Shown: in pieces, positions 1 through 11,700 of the stretch
Position numbering within the stretch: position 1 is the stretch's first letter
Layout: the number at the start of each line of letters is the position of its first letter
The notes under the pieces: model-generated
Seen by the model: the letters and a program-made list of their open reading frames with translations, nothing else
Database searches by the model: none
Told to the model about the DNA's origin: nothing
Source of the DNA: Oncomelania hupensis
Taxonomy: Eukaryota; Mollusca; Gastropoda; Littorinimorpha; Pomatiopsidae
Length of the DNA: 64,000 bases
Direction: 5' to 3'
Assembly: GCA_036898135.1 (NCBI GenBank)
Contig: CM072513.1
Coordinates: 88,747,800 to 88,811,799 of the forward strand
Made by a program: the position numbers and the translations under genes

Positions 1-479
1 AAAGCAGTGAGGGAGAGAGATGGGCATCACCCTCATTATGCTGGCCCAATATAAGTGTGATCTCCAACATCAAGCTCCCCTACGGCCACAAGACTACGGG
101 ACTACCTTTACCTACCTTTAAAGTACCTTTCGAGAGCCCTACAGAGAGATCCCTAGCGCTTTCCGCGAACATAGAGGTTGCCCAGACTTTCCGCTAAAGT
201 AGTTCATAGCGTTACGTAGCAACTCTGGCTGGGCAACTCACGGCAGGTGTGTTCCGTTCATTGATCATTTCTGCACTGTGGACATTGCTGCAGGGAGGAA
301 AGTGGATTACGAATGAAAAGAGAAACAGAATGTTTAAGTTTTCAGTGCAAATAGCCCTATAATGCTTTGTCGAATCATGCTTGTTTACAGGCCATACACA
401 AAATAATTAGTAGTGCGTCTGCCGAGGCGTGTGTGTGTTTGGAGTGAGGAGATGTTAAGAAGGGGAGGTGGGACTGTGT
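1..479. other. no feature recognised
   Basis: I see no coding region, element end or repeat here. The sequence is of ordinary complexity until the TG tract begins. Confidence 0.5.
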
Positions 480-489
480 GTGATTGTGT

Positions 490-536
<47 letters not shown>

Positions 537-552
537 TGTGTGTGTGTGTGTG
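480..552. repeat. (TG)n microsatellite
   Basis: A run of TG dinucleotides with a few GATT and GGG interruptions. The His/Thr-rich and Cys/Val-rich open frames over it are products of the repeat. Confidence 0.95.
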
Positions 553-935
553 TCCGTCCACCCACAGTGTTTGTTCTGTACATGCCTGAATGTGGTCTCT
601 GTATATACACGCGTGCGAGCGCTTATAATCACGAACAGCACGGGGAAACGGTGCGTGTGGCGTCATAGACGAATAACTCCAATAATAACCGCAATCATGC
701 CGACAATGGTTTGCGATACATTCATTGGTCAGGGCAAATAGCGTTGGCATTAGAATAGTCCATTTCACTAATGAACGCCATGCTTGAAAGTTGCACGCTG
801 ATCGATTCTCATTTATTATTTAAAATCTGTTCACTACATTGAAATCCGGTTCCACTTCTTTAGGCCAGAAAACTACAACCCAAACTTTAGTGCGTCTCAT
901 CTTTCATTCCCCCATGATGGGATTTAATTTAAGAT

Positions 936-1646
936 CATTCATTCATTCATTCATTCATTCATTCATTCACGCATTGGTAGAGTGTTTAGGTCATGCGTTC
1001 ATCGGCAGAGTGTTTAGAACATGCTTTCATTGGTAAAGTGTTTAGAACATGCATTCATCATTAGAGTGTTTATAACATGCATTCATGGGTAGTGTTTAAA
1101 ACATGCATTCATCGACAGAGTGTTTAGAACAGGCATTCATCTGTAGAGTGTTTAGAACAGGCATTCAGTGGTTGAGTGTTTAGAACATGCATTCATCGGT
1201 TGAGTGTTTAGAACATGCATTCATCAGTAGAGTGTTTAGAACACGCATTCAGTGGTAGAGTGTTTAGAACATGCATTCAGTGGTAGAGTGTTTAGAACAT
1301 GCATTCAGTGGTAAAGTGTTTAGAACTCACATTCAATGGTAGAATGTTTAGAACATGCATTCAGTGGTAGAGTGTTTAGGACACACATTCAGTGGTAGAG
1401 TTTAGAACACGCATTCAGTGGTAGAGTGTTTAGAACACGCATTCAGTGGTAGAGTGTTTAGAACATGCATTCAGTGGTAGTTTAGAACATGCATTCAATG
1501 GTAGACATTCAATGGTAGAGTGTTTAGAACATGAGTTCAGTGGTAGAGTGTTTAGGACATGCATTCAGTGGTCGAGTATTTAAGACATGCATTCAGTGGT
1601 AGAGTGTATAAGAAGTGCATTCAATGGTAGCGTGTTTAGAACATTC
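936..1646. repeat. 28-bp minisatellite seeded by (ATTC)n
   Basis: A short (ATTC)n run (936-969) leads directly into about 25 imperfect copies of a 28-bp unit containing GGTAGAGTGTTTAGAAC followed by ATGCATTCA. Copies differ by substitutions and by short deletions that drop part of the GTAGAGTG segment. The unit contains the ATTCA of the flanking tetranucleotide run, so the array may have grown from it. No gene is seen. Confidence 0.9.
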
Positions 1647-2009
1647 AAACGTGTGTTCGTTGAACAAAATACACAGGACTGATTTAGCCACAGTCAGTAC
1701 GTCTCTTACACTCTTGTGTCAGCGTAGAGCCCATCACACTCCCCCTTCCCACTCTCCTCCCCCAGCTACCCTCTCCCTCCACTCTCTCGTCCCACTCCCT
1801 CATCACCTCACTCCTTTCCAACCAACGTGAGGCAGCTAGTTGTACAGAACGGCGTCACCCGACTTTAATGAATTTGTTGGGCACCTGCCGTGAATGATGG
1901 CTTCAATCAGTCAAGAGTTCTCTAGCCTTGGAGGCGGTATTTTGATAGCGTAGTTGCCTGGGTTAACGTGTTTTCTGCTCACGCGGGCGCGTCATGTATT
2001 TACGTAATA
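1647..2009. other. no feature; pyrimidine-rich patch
   Basis: A C/T-rich patch lies at about 1735-1825. No gene or element is recognised. Confidence 0.4.
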
Positions 2010-2185
2010 TATTATTTTATCGGTCTAATAAATGATAGCGCGCTTTTCCAGCTCGGAATTCTGCTGAAGGCGCTGACCAATACAGAATCTCACTGCAGGC
2101 GCCCGTGGCACGCACTTGTTGCTTTAAGCGCACTGTCTTAAGCACAATCTTGGAAAGACCGGGCATGGGGGAAGGGAGGAGTTGG
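2010..2185 (-). mobile_element. SINE-A family, 3' fragment
   Basis: This contains the family signature read on the plus strand as TAGCGC...CTGCTGAAGGCGCTGACC, followed by GGCGCCCG and then AGCACAATC, in the same order as the complete copy at 22985-23480. The tRNA-like head is missing, so it is a partial copy, placed directly beside the RTE insertion. Confidence 0.7.
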
Positions 2186-2195
2186 GGGGATCTTC

Positions 2196-4862
2196 CTTTT
2201 TTTCTATCCTATCCTATCCTGTCCCATAACCCGAAGGTCGTAGGGGCACCACAGATGATCGCTTAACCAGCATACTCCATCTTTCTCTGTCCTCAGCAGC
2301 CCGCATGGCTTCGCTCAGTGTCAAACCAGTCCATTCTCGAATGTTGTCCTCCCACCTCTTTTTCGGTCTCCCCCTTCTTCTACCTCCTTGCACTGTGCCT
2401 TGCAGAATGGTCTTTGCAAGGCCTGATGATCTGGTGACGTGGCCATACCATCGGAGTTTCCGTTTCTTCACCAATGTGAGCAGGTCATCGTGTTGTCCAA
2501 TGGCTTGTGTGATGGTCTGTCGGACTTCAACGTTGGTGATGTGTTGGGTATAGGAAATGCACAGAAGTCTTCTGTAGCACCTCATCTCCATGCTTTGTAT
2601 TCTTCGTTGGAGATCTGCTGTGAGGGTCCATGCTTCGCAAGCATATAGGAAGATGGAGATGACCAGAGAGCGCAGCAGTCTTACTTTGGAATGTAGACTG
2701 GTGGTTCTGTCTTTCCAAATGGGCTTCAACCTTGTCAGGGCAGCAGTTGTTTGTGCGATCCTGGAGAGGACTTCCTGTCGAGACCCATTGTCTGACACAA
2801 TGACTCCTAAATATTTGAAGCTGTGCACTGTGTTGAGGGATTGGCCTTGTACTTTGATGTCCGTGTTGATGCCATTGGTGCTGTTGGTCATCATTTTGGT
2901 CTTCTCCGCACTTATTTCCATTCCATAAGCTCTGGAGGTGGTGTCAAGCCTCTGTACAAGCTGTTCAAGTTCTTGTTCCTCTCCAGCCAATCCATCAATA
3001 TCATCCGCAAAACGAAGATTGGAGATTGCTCTGCCCCCTATGCTGACTGTGCCTTCGTGATCTGCAAGAGCATCTGACATGATGCGCTCTAGGAAGATGT
3101 TGAAGAGTGTTGGAGAGAGTAGGCATCCTTGACGCACACCGATTGTTGTTCTGAACCAGTTCCCGATGACGCTGTTATGGAGGACTGCACTGGTAGCCTT
3201 GTCATACAGGCTTTTGATGACTTCTATAATTTTAGGGCTGATGTTGGACACTTTCATGGTTGCCCATAGAGCTGCATGCCAGACTCGGTCAAATGCCTTC
3301 TTGAAGTCTATGAACACATGATATAGATGTTGTTGGTGCTGTAGGTATTTCTCACAGATTATTCTGAGGTTGAAAATCTGTTCAGTGGTACTTCGCCCTG
3401 CCATGAATCCTCTTGTTCTTCAGCTATGATTTGTTCAGCTTGTGGTATCAACCTGTTGAGTATTATTTTCAGGAGGACCTTGCTGGGATGGCTGATGAGG
3501 CTGATGGTGCGGTAATTTTCACACTCCTGAAGGTTACCTTTTTTGGGAAGAGTGATGACAAGCGACTGGGTCCATGGTGTAGGCCATTCCCCACTCTGCC
3601 AGATCTTGTTGCAGATAATGGTGAGAGCATCAGTCATCGCTTCTCCTCCTGCTTGTAGCAGTTCCGCTGGTATGTTGTCCACTCCCGCTGACTTCCCTTT
3701 CTTCAGCGATTGCACTGCTGCCTCAACTTCTTCCCGGAGAATTGGGAGGATTTCTTCTTCTTCTCTGCTCTCGGGACATGCTAGAACTGATGGGTCTCCA
3801 TTTGGTGTATGGTTGTAAAGGTCAGAGCAGTACTCTGTCCATCTGTCCAAGACTTCTTGTTCTTCTGTAAGGCAAATGCCAGACTTGCTTTGGATAGTGG
3901 AGACTTTGGGCGTTTAACACTTGTCAGCCGCTTCACAGTCTGGTAGGCCTTCTTGCTGTTGTTCTTGTTCAGATTGTTCTCTATTTCCTGGCATTGATCT
4001 TCTATCCAGTTCTCCTTTGCTGTGCGCATGCCTTTTCGGATGTCATTGTTGATTTTTCGGTAGACATCAGCTCCCTGTGAGGTGTTCTTTTTCTTTTTTA
4101 ACTCTCTTCGTTTATCACACAGATCCAAAAGTTCAGGTGTGATCCACGGCTTCTTCTTTGGTCGGTGCTTGCCAAGGATCTCAGTGGCGGCATCTGTTAC
4201 AGCTGAGTTGAAGGTATTGGTCATGGTGTTGACATCTACTTCGCCTGCCCCCAAAATAAGCAGTGGTGCAAATTTCCCTCCAATTGTGGCCTGAAATATT
4301 TTTGCCACCTCCGGGTCTTGCAGTTTGTCCAGGTCGAACTTCAGCCTAGTGCACTTTGCTGTATTTACTCTCTTCAAATGGAGCCGGAAAGACATCATCA
4401 CGAGATCGTGGTCACTTCCAATGTCTGCTCCTGGAAAAGTGCGTGTCCTGCCAATGTTGATGCTTGATCTGAAGCGTTTCTTGACCATGATGTAGTCGAT
4501 CTGGTTGTGATGTTCCCCGCCGGGACTGTGCCATGTCCATCGTCTGGATTTTTTGTGGAGACCAAGCGTGTTTGCCAGTACCAGATTGTTGTATCTGGCA
4601 AACTCCAATAGCCTCAGACCCCTGTCATTTGTCTCGTTGTTGCAGTGGGGTCCGCATGTGTCTCCCCAGTTGTGGTGCGCATCTTGGCCAACCTTGGCAT
4701 TCCAGTCGCCTTGCACTATGACTATGTCCTTCTTCGGCACTTGGTCAAGGACCGCCTGTATATTTTCATAAAAATCCTCCACTTCGCTGTCTTCATAGTC
4801 TGATGTTGGGGCATAGGCCTGGATGATGGTAATGTTGAAAGGGGTTGCTCTCTTTTTTTCTA
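2196..4862 (-). mobile_element. RTE-type LINE, 5'-truncated, with 11-bp TSD
   Basis: This is a minus-strand non-LTR retrotransposon encoding an AP-type endonuclease and a reverse transcriptase. The 11-bp sequence CTTTTTTTCTA stands at both edges (2196-2206 and 4852-4862), the target-site duplication expected from target-primed reverse transcription. The 3' end is a short pentanucleotide tail, (TAGGA)n on the minus strand. There is almost no 3' UTR, as is usual for the RTE clade. The 5' end is cut within the endonuclease domain. Four other 3' ends of the same family lie in the window (25118-25692, 57545-57575, 60011-60319, 63302-63573). Confidence 0.9.
2214..4848 (-). pseudogene. endonuclease-reverse transcriptase of the RTE LINE (broken)
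   Basis: Read on the minus strand, the frame begins inside the endonuclease. Motifs are VQGDWNAKVG near 4720, NQIDYIMV near 4500 and the catalytic GSDHDLV near 4410. A frame change near 3850 leads into the RT fingers (KKGKSAGVDNIPAELL; then LPKKGNLQECENYRTISL). A second frame change near 3400 leads into the palm: FIDFKKAFDRVWH, GVRQGCLLSPTLFN and the catalytic FADDI near 3030. The C-terminal part carries KLRWYGHVTRSSGLAKTILQ and a basic RRRGRPKKRWEDNI segment typical of RTE-like proteins. The stop codon TAG lies inside the 3' tail repeat. With two frameshifts and a missing N-terminus, the copy cannot make the whole protein. Confidence 0.9.
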
Positions 4863-4927
4863 GGCCAGCTTAATTAGTATGTTGCCTATCTCCCTCCCCC
4901 ATCCCCTTCCCGCCTGGCCTTTCTTTC

Positions 4928-5187
4928 CCGGTGTGACATCGTCAAAGTTCCTAGTATCTTATTTGGGCTGGGAGCGACTGGGAGCATTCTGATTGGTCGA
5001 CGCATTACAAAATTCGACGCAGGCGCACAGTGCTATCGTAGTCTTAGTAAGGGTTAGGGTTAGAATTAGGGGTAAGTGTTACGACGCCTAAGAACATCGT
5101 GAAAAAGCCGGCCCGACTTGACCTGGCGCATGCGCAAAGGCGCCCGGCTAAAGTAAGATACTCGAAATTTTGACGATGTTACACCGG
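4928..5187. mobile_element. MITE with CCGGTGT termini and telomere-like core
   Basis: The left end CCGGTGTGACATCGTCAAA and the inverted right end CCGGTGTAACATCGTCAAA match, and the similarity continues through GAGTATCTTA for a total of about 40 bp. This terminal inverted repeat encloses about 180 bp that includes TAAGGGTTAGGGTTAG. There is no coding capacity. A target-site duplication is not clear (TTTC against TTTG). Confidence 0.65.
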
Positions 5188-5227
5188 TTTGATAAAAAAA
5201 AGAAAAAAAAGATCTAGGTACTAATAC

Positions 5228-5470
5228 TTATTCCCAGCTGGATGGACTACATTACATTACATGGTTATTGCATTAGGTCCAGCGGACTCTTCCGAGCCAA
5301 ATCAGGACCAGGCTGGGTGGACTTGAGTGTTGTGCGCTCGTTTCGTTCTTGTGTGTTGTTCGGTGGTGTTTGCCTTCCAGAAGTGGTCGCCCATGTAAAC
5401 GTACTAACCGAGTTCGTTCGACGTTGCTTCAACGAAACCTTTCTCTGGCGTGCCTTAGCCACTACGCTAC
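5228..5470 (-). mobile_element. 5S rRNA-related SINE with shared LINE-like tail
   Basis: On the minus strand the order is: a tRNA-like start (GTAGCGTAGTGGCTAAGGC, box-A like, near 5470); then GAAGCAACGTCGAAC, GGTTAGTAC and ATGGGCGACC (about 5440-5383), which follow the order of the 5S rRNA internal control region; an unrelated body; then the tail GGTCCTGATTTGGCTCGGAA...GACCTAATGCAATAACC ending in ATGTAATGTAATG. The tail is the 3' end shared with family E elsewhere in the window. A chimeric tRNA/5S head on a LINE-type tail is a known SINE design. The exact 5' edge is not certain and no TSD was found. Confidence 0.55.
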
Positions 5471-5784
5471 TTTGTCACCCAATAAATAGGCCTAATTTAG
5501 GGCTGGGGGCTTACAATACCCTCATCAACGCCCTCCTAATTGGGCTACTCGTCATTCAGGGGGCATTTAGAATAATCGTAACATACTTCTGCGCCACTGA
5601 AGCCCCATTTGTGCTTGCGACAGATGCAGCTTAATGTAATAGTCTATGAGTAAACAGGGGGTGGAATGAGAAGGGACCGGAGGTGTGACAGACTGGTAGA
5701 CACAGTACAATGACGGTGAGGAAAGAGAGAGGTGTGATAAAGAGACTGCGACATTGAGAGACGGAGAGGGGTTGGGGGTAAGAG

Positions 5785-8700
5785 AGGAATGAGAGGAAGA
5801 GAGAGAGGAATGAGAGGAAGAGAGAGGAATGACAGGAGGAGAGAGAGGAATGATAGGAAGAGAGATGAATGAGAGGAAGAGAGAGAGGAATGAGAGGGAG
5901 AGAGAGAGGAATGAGAGGGAGAGAGAGAGGAATGATAGGAAGAGAGATGAATGAGAGGGAGAGAGAGATGAATGAGAGGAAGAGAGAGAGGAATGAGAGG
6001 AAGAGAGAGAGGAATGAGAGGAAGAGAGAGAGGAATGAGAGGAAGAGAGAGAGGAATGACAGGAAGAGACAGGAATGAGAGGAAGAGAGGGATGAATGAA
6101 AGGAAGAGAGAGATGAATGAGAGGAAGAGAGAGAGATGAATGAGAGGAAGAGAGAGAGATGAATGAGAGGAAGAGAGAGAGATGAATGAGAGGAAGAGAG
6201 AGAGATGAATGAGAGGAAGAGACAGGAATGAGAGGAAGAGAGAGATAAATGAAAGGGAGAGAGAGAGAGGAATGAGAGGAAGAGAGAGATGAATGAGAGG
6301 AAGAGAGGGATGAATGAGAGGAAGAGAGGGATGAATGAGAGGAAGAGAGAGATGAATGAGAGGAAGAGAGAGAGGAATGAGAGGAAGAGAGGGATGAATG
6401 AGAGGAAGAGAGAGAGGAATGAGAGGGAGAGAGATGAATGAGAGGGAGAGAGAGAGATGAATGAGAGGGAGAGAGAGATGAATGAGAGGAAGAGAGAGAG
6501 ATGAATGAGAGGAAGAGAGAGAGATGACTGAGAGGAAGAGAGAGATGACTGAGAGGAAGAGAGAGAGATGAATGAGAGGAAGAGAGAGAGATGACTGAGA
6601 GGAAGAGAGAGATGACTGAGAGGAAGAGAGAGAGATGAATGAGAGGAAGAGAGAGAGATGACTGAGAGGAAGAGAGAGATGAATGAGAGGAAGAGAGAGA
6701 GATGAATGAGAGGAAGAGAGAGATGAATGAGAGGAAGAGATAGATGAATGAGAGGAAGAGAGAGATGAATGAGAGGAAGAGAGAGAGATGACTGAGAGGA
6801 AGAGAGAGAGATGAATGAGAGGAAGAGAGAGATGAATGAGAGGAAGAGAGAGATGAATGAGAGGAAGAGAGGGATAAATGGGAGGAAGAGAGAGATGAAT
6901 GAGAGGAAGAGAGAGATGAATGAGAGGAAGAGAGAGAGATGACTGAGAGGAAGAGAGAGAGATGACTGAGAGGAAGAGAGAGAGAGATGAATGAGAGGAA
7001 GAGAGAGATGAATGAGAGGAAGAGAGAGATGAATGAGAGGAAGAGAGAGAGATGAATGAGAGGAAGAGAGAGATGACTGAGAGGAAGAGAGAGAGATGAG
7101 AGGAAGAGAGAGAGATGACTGAGAGGAAGAGAGAGAGATGACTGAGAGGAAGAGAGAGATGAATGAGAGGAAGAGAGAGAGATGACTGAGAGGAAGAGAG
7201 AGAGATGAATGAGAGGAAGAGAGAGATGACTGAGAGGAAGAGAGAGAGATGAGAGGAAGAGAGAGAGATGACTGAGAGGAAGAGAGAGATGAATGAGAGG
7301 AAGAGAGAGATGACTGAGAGGAAGAGAGAGATGACTGAGAGGAAGAGAGAGAGAGATGAGAGGAAGAGAGAGAGATGACTGAGAGGAAGAGAGAGAGATG
7401 ACTGAGAGGAAGAGAGAGATGACTGAGAGGAAGAGAGAGAGATGAATGAGAGGAAGAGAGAGAGATGACTGAGAGGAAGAGAGAGATGAATGAGAGGAAG
7501 AGAGAGAGATGAATGAGAGGAAGAGAGAGATGAATGAGAGGAAGAGAGAGATGAATGAGAGGAAGAGAGAGATGAATGAGAGGAAGAGAGAGATGAATGA
7601 GAGGAAGAGAGGGATGAATGAGAGGAAGAGAGAGATGACTGAGAGGAAGAGAGAGAGATGACTGAGAGGAAGAGAGAGAGATGAATGAGAGGAAGAGAGA
7701 GATGAATGAGAGGAAGAGAGAGATGAATGAGAGGAAGAGAGAGATGACTGAGAGGAAGAGAGAGAGATGACTGAGAGGAAGAGAGAGAGATGAATGAGAG
7801 GAAGAGAGAGATGAATGAGAGGAAGAGAGAGAGATGAATGAGAGGAAGAGAGAGAGATGACTGAGAGGAAGAGAGAGAGATGACTGAGAGGAAGAGAGAG
7901 ATGACTGAGAGGAAGAGAGAGAGATGACTGAGAGGAAGAAAGAGATGACTGAGAGGAAGAGAGAGAGATGACTGAGAGGAAGAGAGAGATGACTGAGAGG
8001 AAGAGAGAGATGAATGAGAGGAAGAGAGAGATGAATGAGAGGAAGTGAGAGATGAATGAGAGGAAGAGAGAGATAAATGAGAGGAAGAGAGAGATGAATG
8101 AGAGGAAGAGAGAGAGATGACTGAGAGGAAGAGAGAGAGATGACTGAGAGGAAGAGAGAGAGATGAATGAGAGGAAGAGAGAGAGATGACTGAGAGGAAG
8201 AGAGAGATGAATGAGAGGAAGGGAGAGAGATGACTGAGAGGAAGAGAGGGATGAATGAGAGGAAGAGAGAGAGATGACTGAGAGGAAGAGAGAGATGAAT
8301 GAGAGGAAGAGAGAGAGATGACTGAGAGGAAGAGAGGGATGAATGAGAGGAAGAGAGAGAGATGAATGAGAGGAAGAGAGAGAGATGACTGAGAGGAAGA
8401 GAGAGATGAATGAGAGGAAGGGAGAGAGATGACTGAGAGGAAGAGAGGGATGAATGAGAGGAAGAGAGAGATGAATGAGAGGAAGAGAGAGATGACTGAG
8501 AGGAAGAGAGAGATAAATGAGAGGAAGAGAGAGATGAATGAGAGGAAGAGAGAGAGATGACTGAGAGGAAGAGAGAGATGAATGAGAGGAAGAGAGAGAG
8601 ATGAATGAGAGGAAGAGAGAGATGAATGAGAGGAAGAGAGAGAGATGACTGAGAGGAAGAGAGAGATGACTGAGAGGAAGAGAGAGAGATGACTGAGAGG

Positions 8701-11700
8701 AAGAGAGAGATGAATGAGAGGAAGAGAGAGATGAATGAGAGGAAGAGAGAGATGAATGAGAGGAAGAGAGAGATAAATGAGAGGAAGAGAGAGATGAATG
8801 AGAGGAAGAGAGAGAGATGACTGAGAGGAAGAGAGAGAGATGACTGAGAGGAAGAGAGAGAGATGAATGAGAGGAAGAGAGAGAGATGACTGAGAGGAAG
8901 AGAGAGAGATGACTGAGAGGAAGAGAGAGATGAATGAGAGGAAGAGAGAGAGATGACTGAGAGGAAGAGAGGGATGAATGAGAGGAAGAGAGAGATGAAT
9001 GAGAGGAAGAGAGAGATGAATGAGAGGAAGAGAGAGATGAATGAGAGGAAGAGAGAGATGAATGAGAGGAAGAGAGAGATGAATGAGAGGAAGAGAGAGA
9101 TGAATGAGAGGAAGAGAGAGATGAATGAGAGGAAGAGAGAGAGATGACTGAGAGGAAGAGAGAGATGAATGAGAGGAAGAGAGGGATGAATGAGAGGAAG
9201 AGAGAGAGATGACTGAGAGGGAGAGAGAGATGACTGAGAGGAAGAGAGAGAGATGACTGAGAGGAAGAGAGGGAGATGACTGAGAGGAAGAGAGAGAGAT
9301 GACTGAGAGGAAGAGAGGGAGATGACTGAGAGGAAGAGAGGGATGAATGAGAGGAAGAGAGAGAGATGACTGAGAGGAAGAGAGGGATGAATGAGAGGAA
9401 GAGAGAGAGATGACTGAGAGGAAGAGAGGGAGATGACTGAGAGGAAGAGAGGGATGAATGAGAGGAAGAGAGAGAGATGACTGAGAGGAAGAGAGGGAGA
9501 TGACTGAGAGGAAGAGAGGGAGATGACTGAGAGGAAGAGAGAGAGATGACTGAGAGGAAGAGAGAGATGACTGAGAGGAAGAGAGAGATGAGAGGAAGAG
9601 AGAGATGACTGAGAGGAAGAGAGAGAGATGAATGAGAGGAAGAGAGAGAGAGGACTGAGAGGAAGAGAGAGAGATGACTGAGAGGAAGAGAGAGATGACT
9701 GAGAGGAAGAGAGAGAGATGACTGAGAGGAAGAGAGAGATGAATGAGAGGAAGAGAGAGAGATGAATGAGAGGAAGAGAGAGATGAATGAGAGGAAGAGA
9801 GAGATGAATGAGAGGAAGAGAGAGATGAATGAGAGGAAGAGAGAGATGAATGAGAGGAAGAGAGGGATAAATGAGAGGAAGAGAGAGATGAATGAGAGGA
9901 AGAGAGAGATGAATGAGAGGAAGAGAGAGAGATGAATGAGAGGAAGAGAGAGAGATGACTGAGAGGAAGAGAGAGATGAATGAGAGGAAGAGAGAGAGAT
10001 GACTGAGAGGAAGAGAGAGAGATGACTGAGAGGAAGAGAGAGATGAATGAGAGGAAGAGAGAGAGATGAATGAGAGGAAGAGAGAGAGATGAATGAGAGG
10101 AAGAGAGAGAGATGACTGAGAGGAAGAGAGAGAGATGACTGAGAGGAAGAGAGAGATGACTGAGAGGAAGAGAGAGAGATGACTGAGAGGAAGAGAGAGA
10201 GATGACTGAGAGGAAGAGAGAGATGAATGAGAGGAAGAGAGAGATGAATGAGAGGAAGAGAGAGATGAATGAGAGGAAGAGAGAGATAAATGAGAGGAAG
10301 AGAGAGATGATTGAGAGGAAGAGAGAGAGATGAATGAGAGGAAGAGAGAGAGATGAATGAGAGGAAGAGAGAGAGATGAATGAGAGGAAGAGAGAGATGA
10401 ATGAGAGGAAGAGAGAGATGAATGAGAGGAAGAGAGAGATGAATGAGAGGAAGAGAGAGAGATGAATGAGAGGAAGAGAGGGATGAATGAGAGGAAGAGA
10501 GAGATGAATGAGAGGAAGAGAGAGATGAATGAGAGGAAGAGAGAGAGATGACTGAGAGGAAGAGAGAGAGATGACTGAGAGGAAGAGAGAGAGATGACTG
10601 AGAGGAAGAGAGAGATGAATGAGAGGAAGAGAGAGAGATGAATGAGAGGAAGAGAGAGAGATGACTGAGAGGAAGAGAGAGATGACTGAGAGGAAGAGAG
10701 AGAGGAAGAGAGAGATGACTGAGAGGAAGAGAGAGAGGAAGAGAGAGATGACTGAGAGGAAGAGAGAGATGAATGAGAGGAAGAGAGAGATGACTGAGAG
10801 GAAGAGAGAGAGATGACTGAGAGGAAGAGAGAGATGACTGAGAGGAAGAGAGATGACTGAGAGGAAGAGAGAGATGACTGAGAGGAAGAGAGAGAGATGA
10901 ATGAGAGGAAGAGAGAGATGAGAAGAGGAAGAGAGAGATGAATGAGAGGAAGAGAGAGATGACTGAGAGGAAAGAGAGAGATGAATGAGAGGAAGAGAGA
11001 GATGACTGAGAGCGAAGAGAGAGATCGACTGAGAGGAAGAGAGAGAGATGAATGAGAGGAAGAGAGAGATGACTGAGAGGAAGGAAGAGAGATGACTGAG
11101 AGGAAGAGAGAGAGATGACTGAGAGGAAGAGAGAGAGATGAATGAGAGGAAGAGAGAGAGATGAATGAGAGGAAGAGAGAGAGATGACTGAGAGGAAGAG
11201 GAGAGATGACTGAGAGGAAGAAGAGAGAGATGAATGAGAGGAAGAGAGAGATGAATGAGAGGAAGAGAGAGATGACTGAGAGGAAGAGAGAGATGAATGA
11301 GAGGAAGAGAGAGATGACTGAGAGGAAGAGAGAGATGACTGAGAGGAAGAGAGAGATGACTCGAGAGGAAGAGAGAGAGATGACTGAGAGGAAGAGAGAG
11401 ATGACTGAGAGGAAGAGAGAGAGAGAGATGACTGAGGAAGAGAGAGATGACTGAGAGGAAGAGAGAGATGACTGAGAGGAAGAGAGAGAGATGACTGAGA
11501 GGAAGAGAGAGATGACTGAGAGGAAGAGAGAGAGATGAATGAGAGGAAGAGAGAGATGACTGAGAGGAAGAGAGAGATGAATGAGAGGAAGAGAGAGATG
11601 AATGAGAGGAAGAGAGAGATGACTGAGAGGAAGAGAGAGAGATGAATGAGAGGAAGAGAGAGATGAATGAGAGGAAGAGAGAGATGACTGAGAGGAAGAG

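Noticed and set aside
5471..5640. Mitochondrial DNA insertion
   Set aside because: The composition of the 5500-5630 stretch recalled mitochondrial coding sequence, but I could not identify a gene in either strand, so there is no support.
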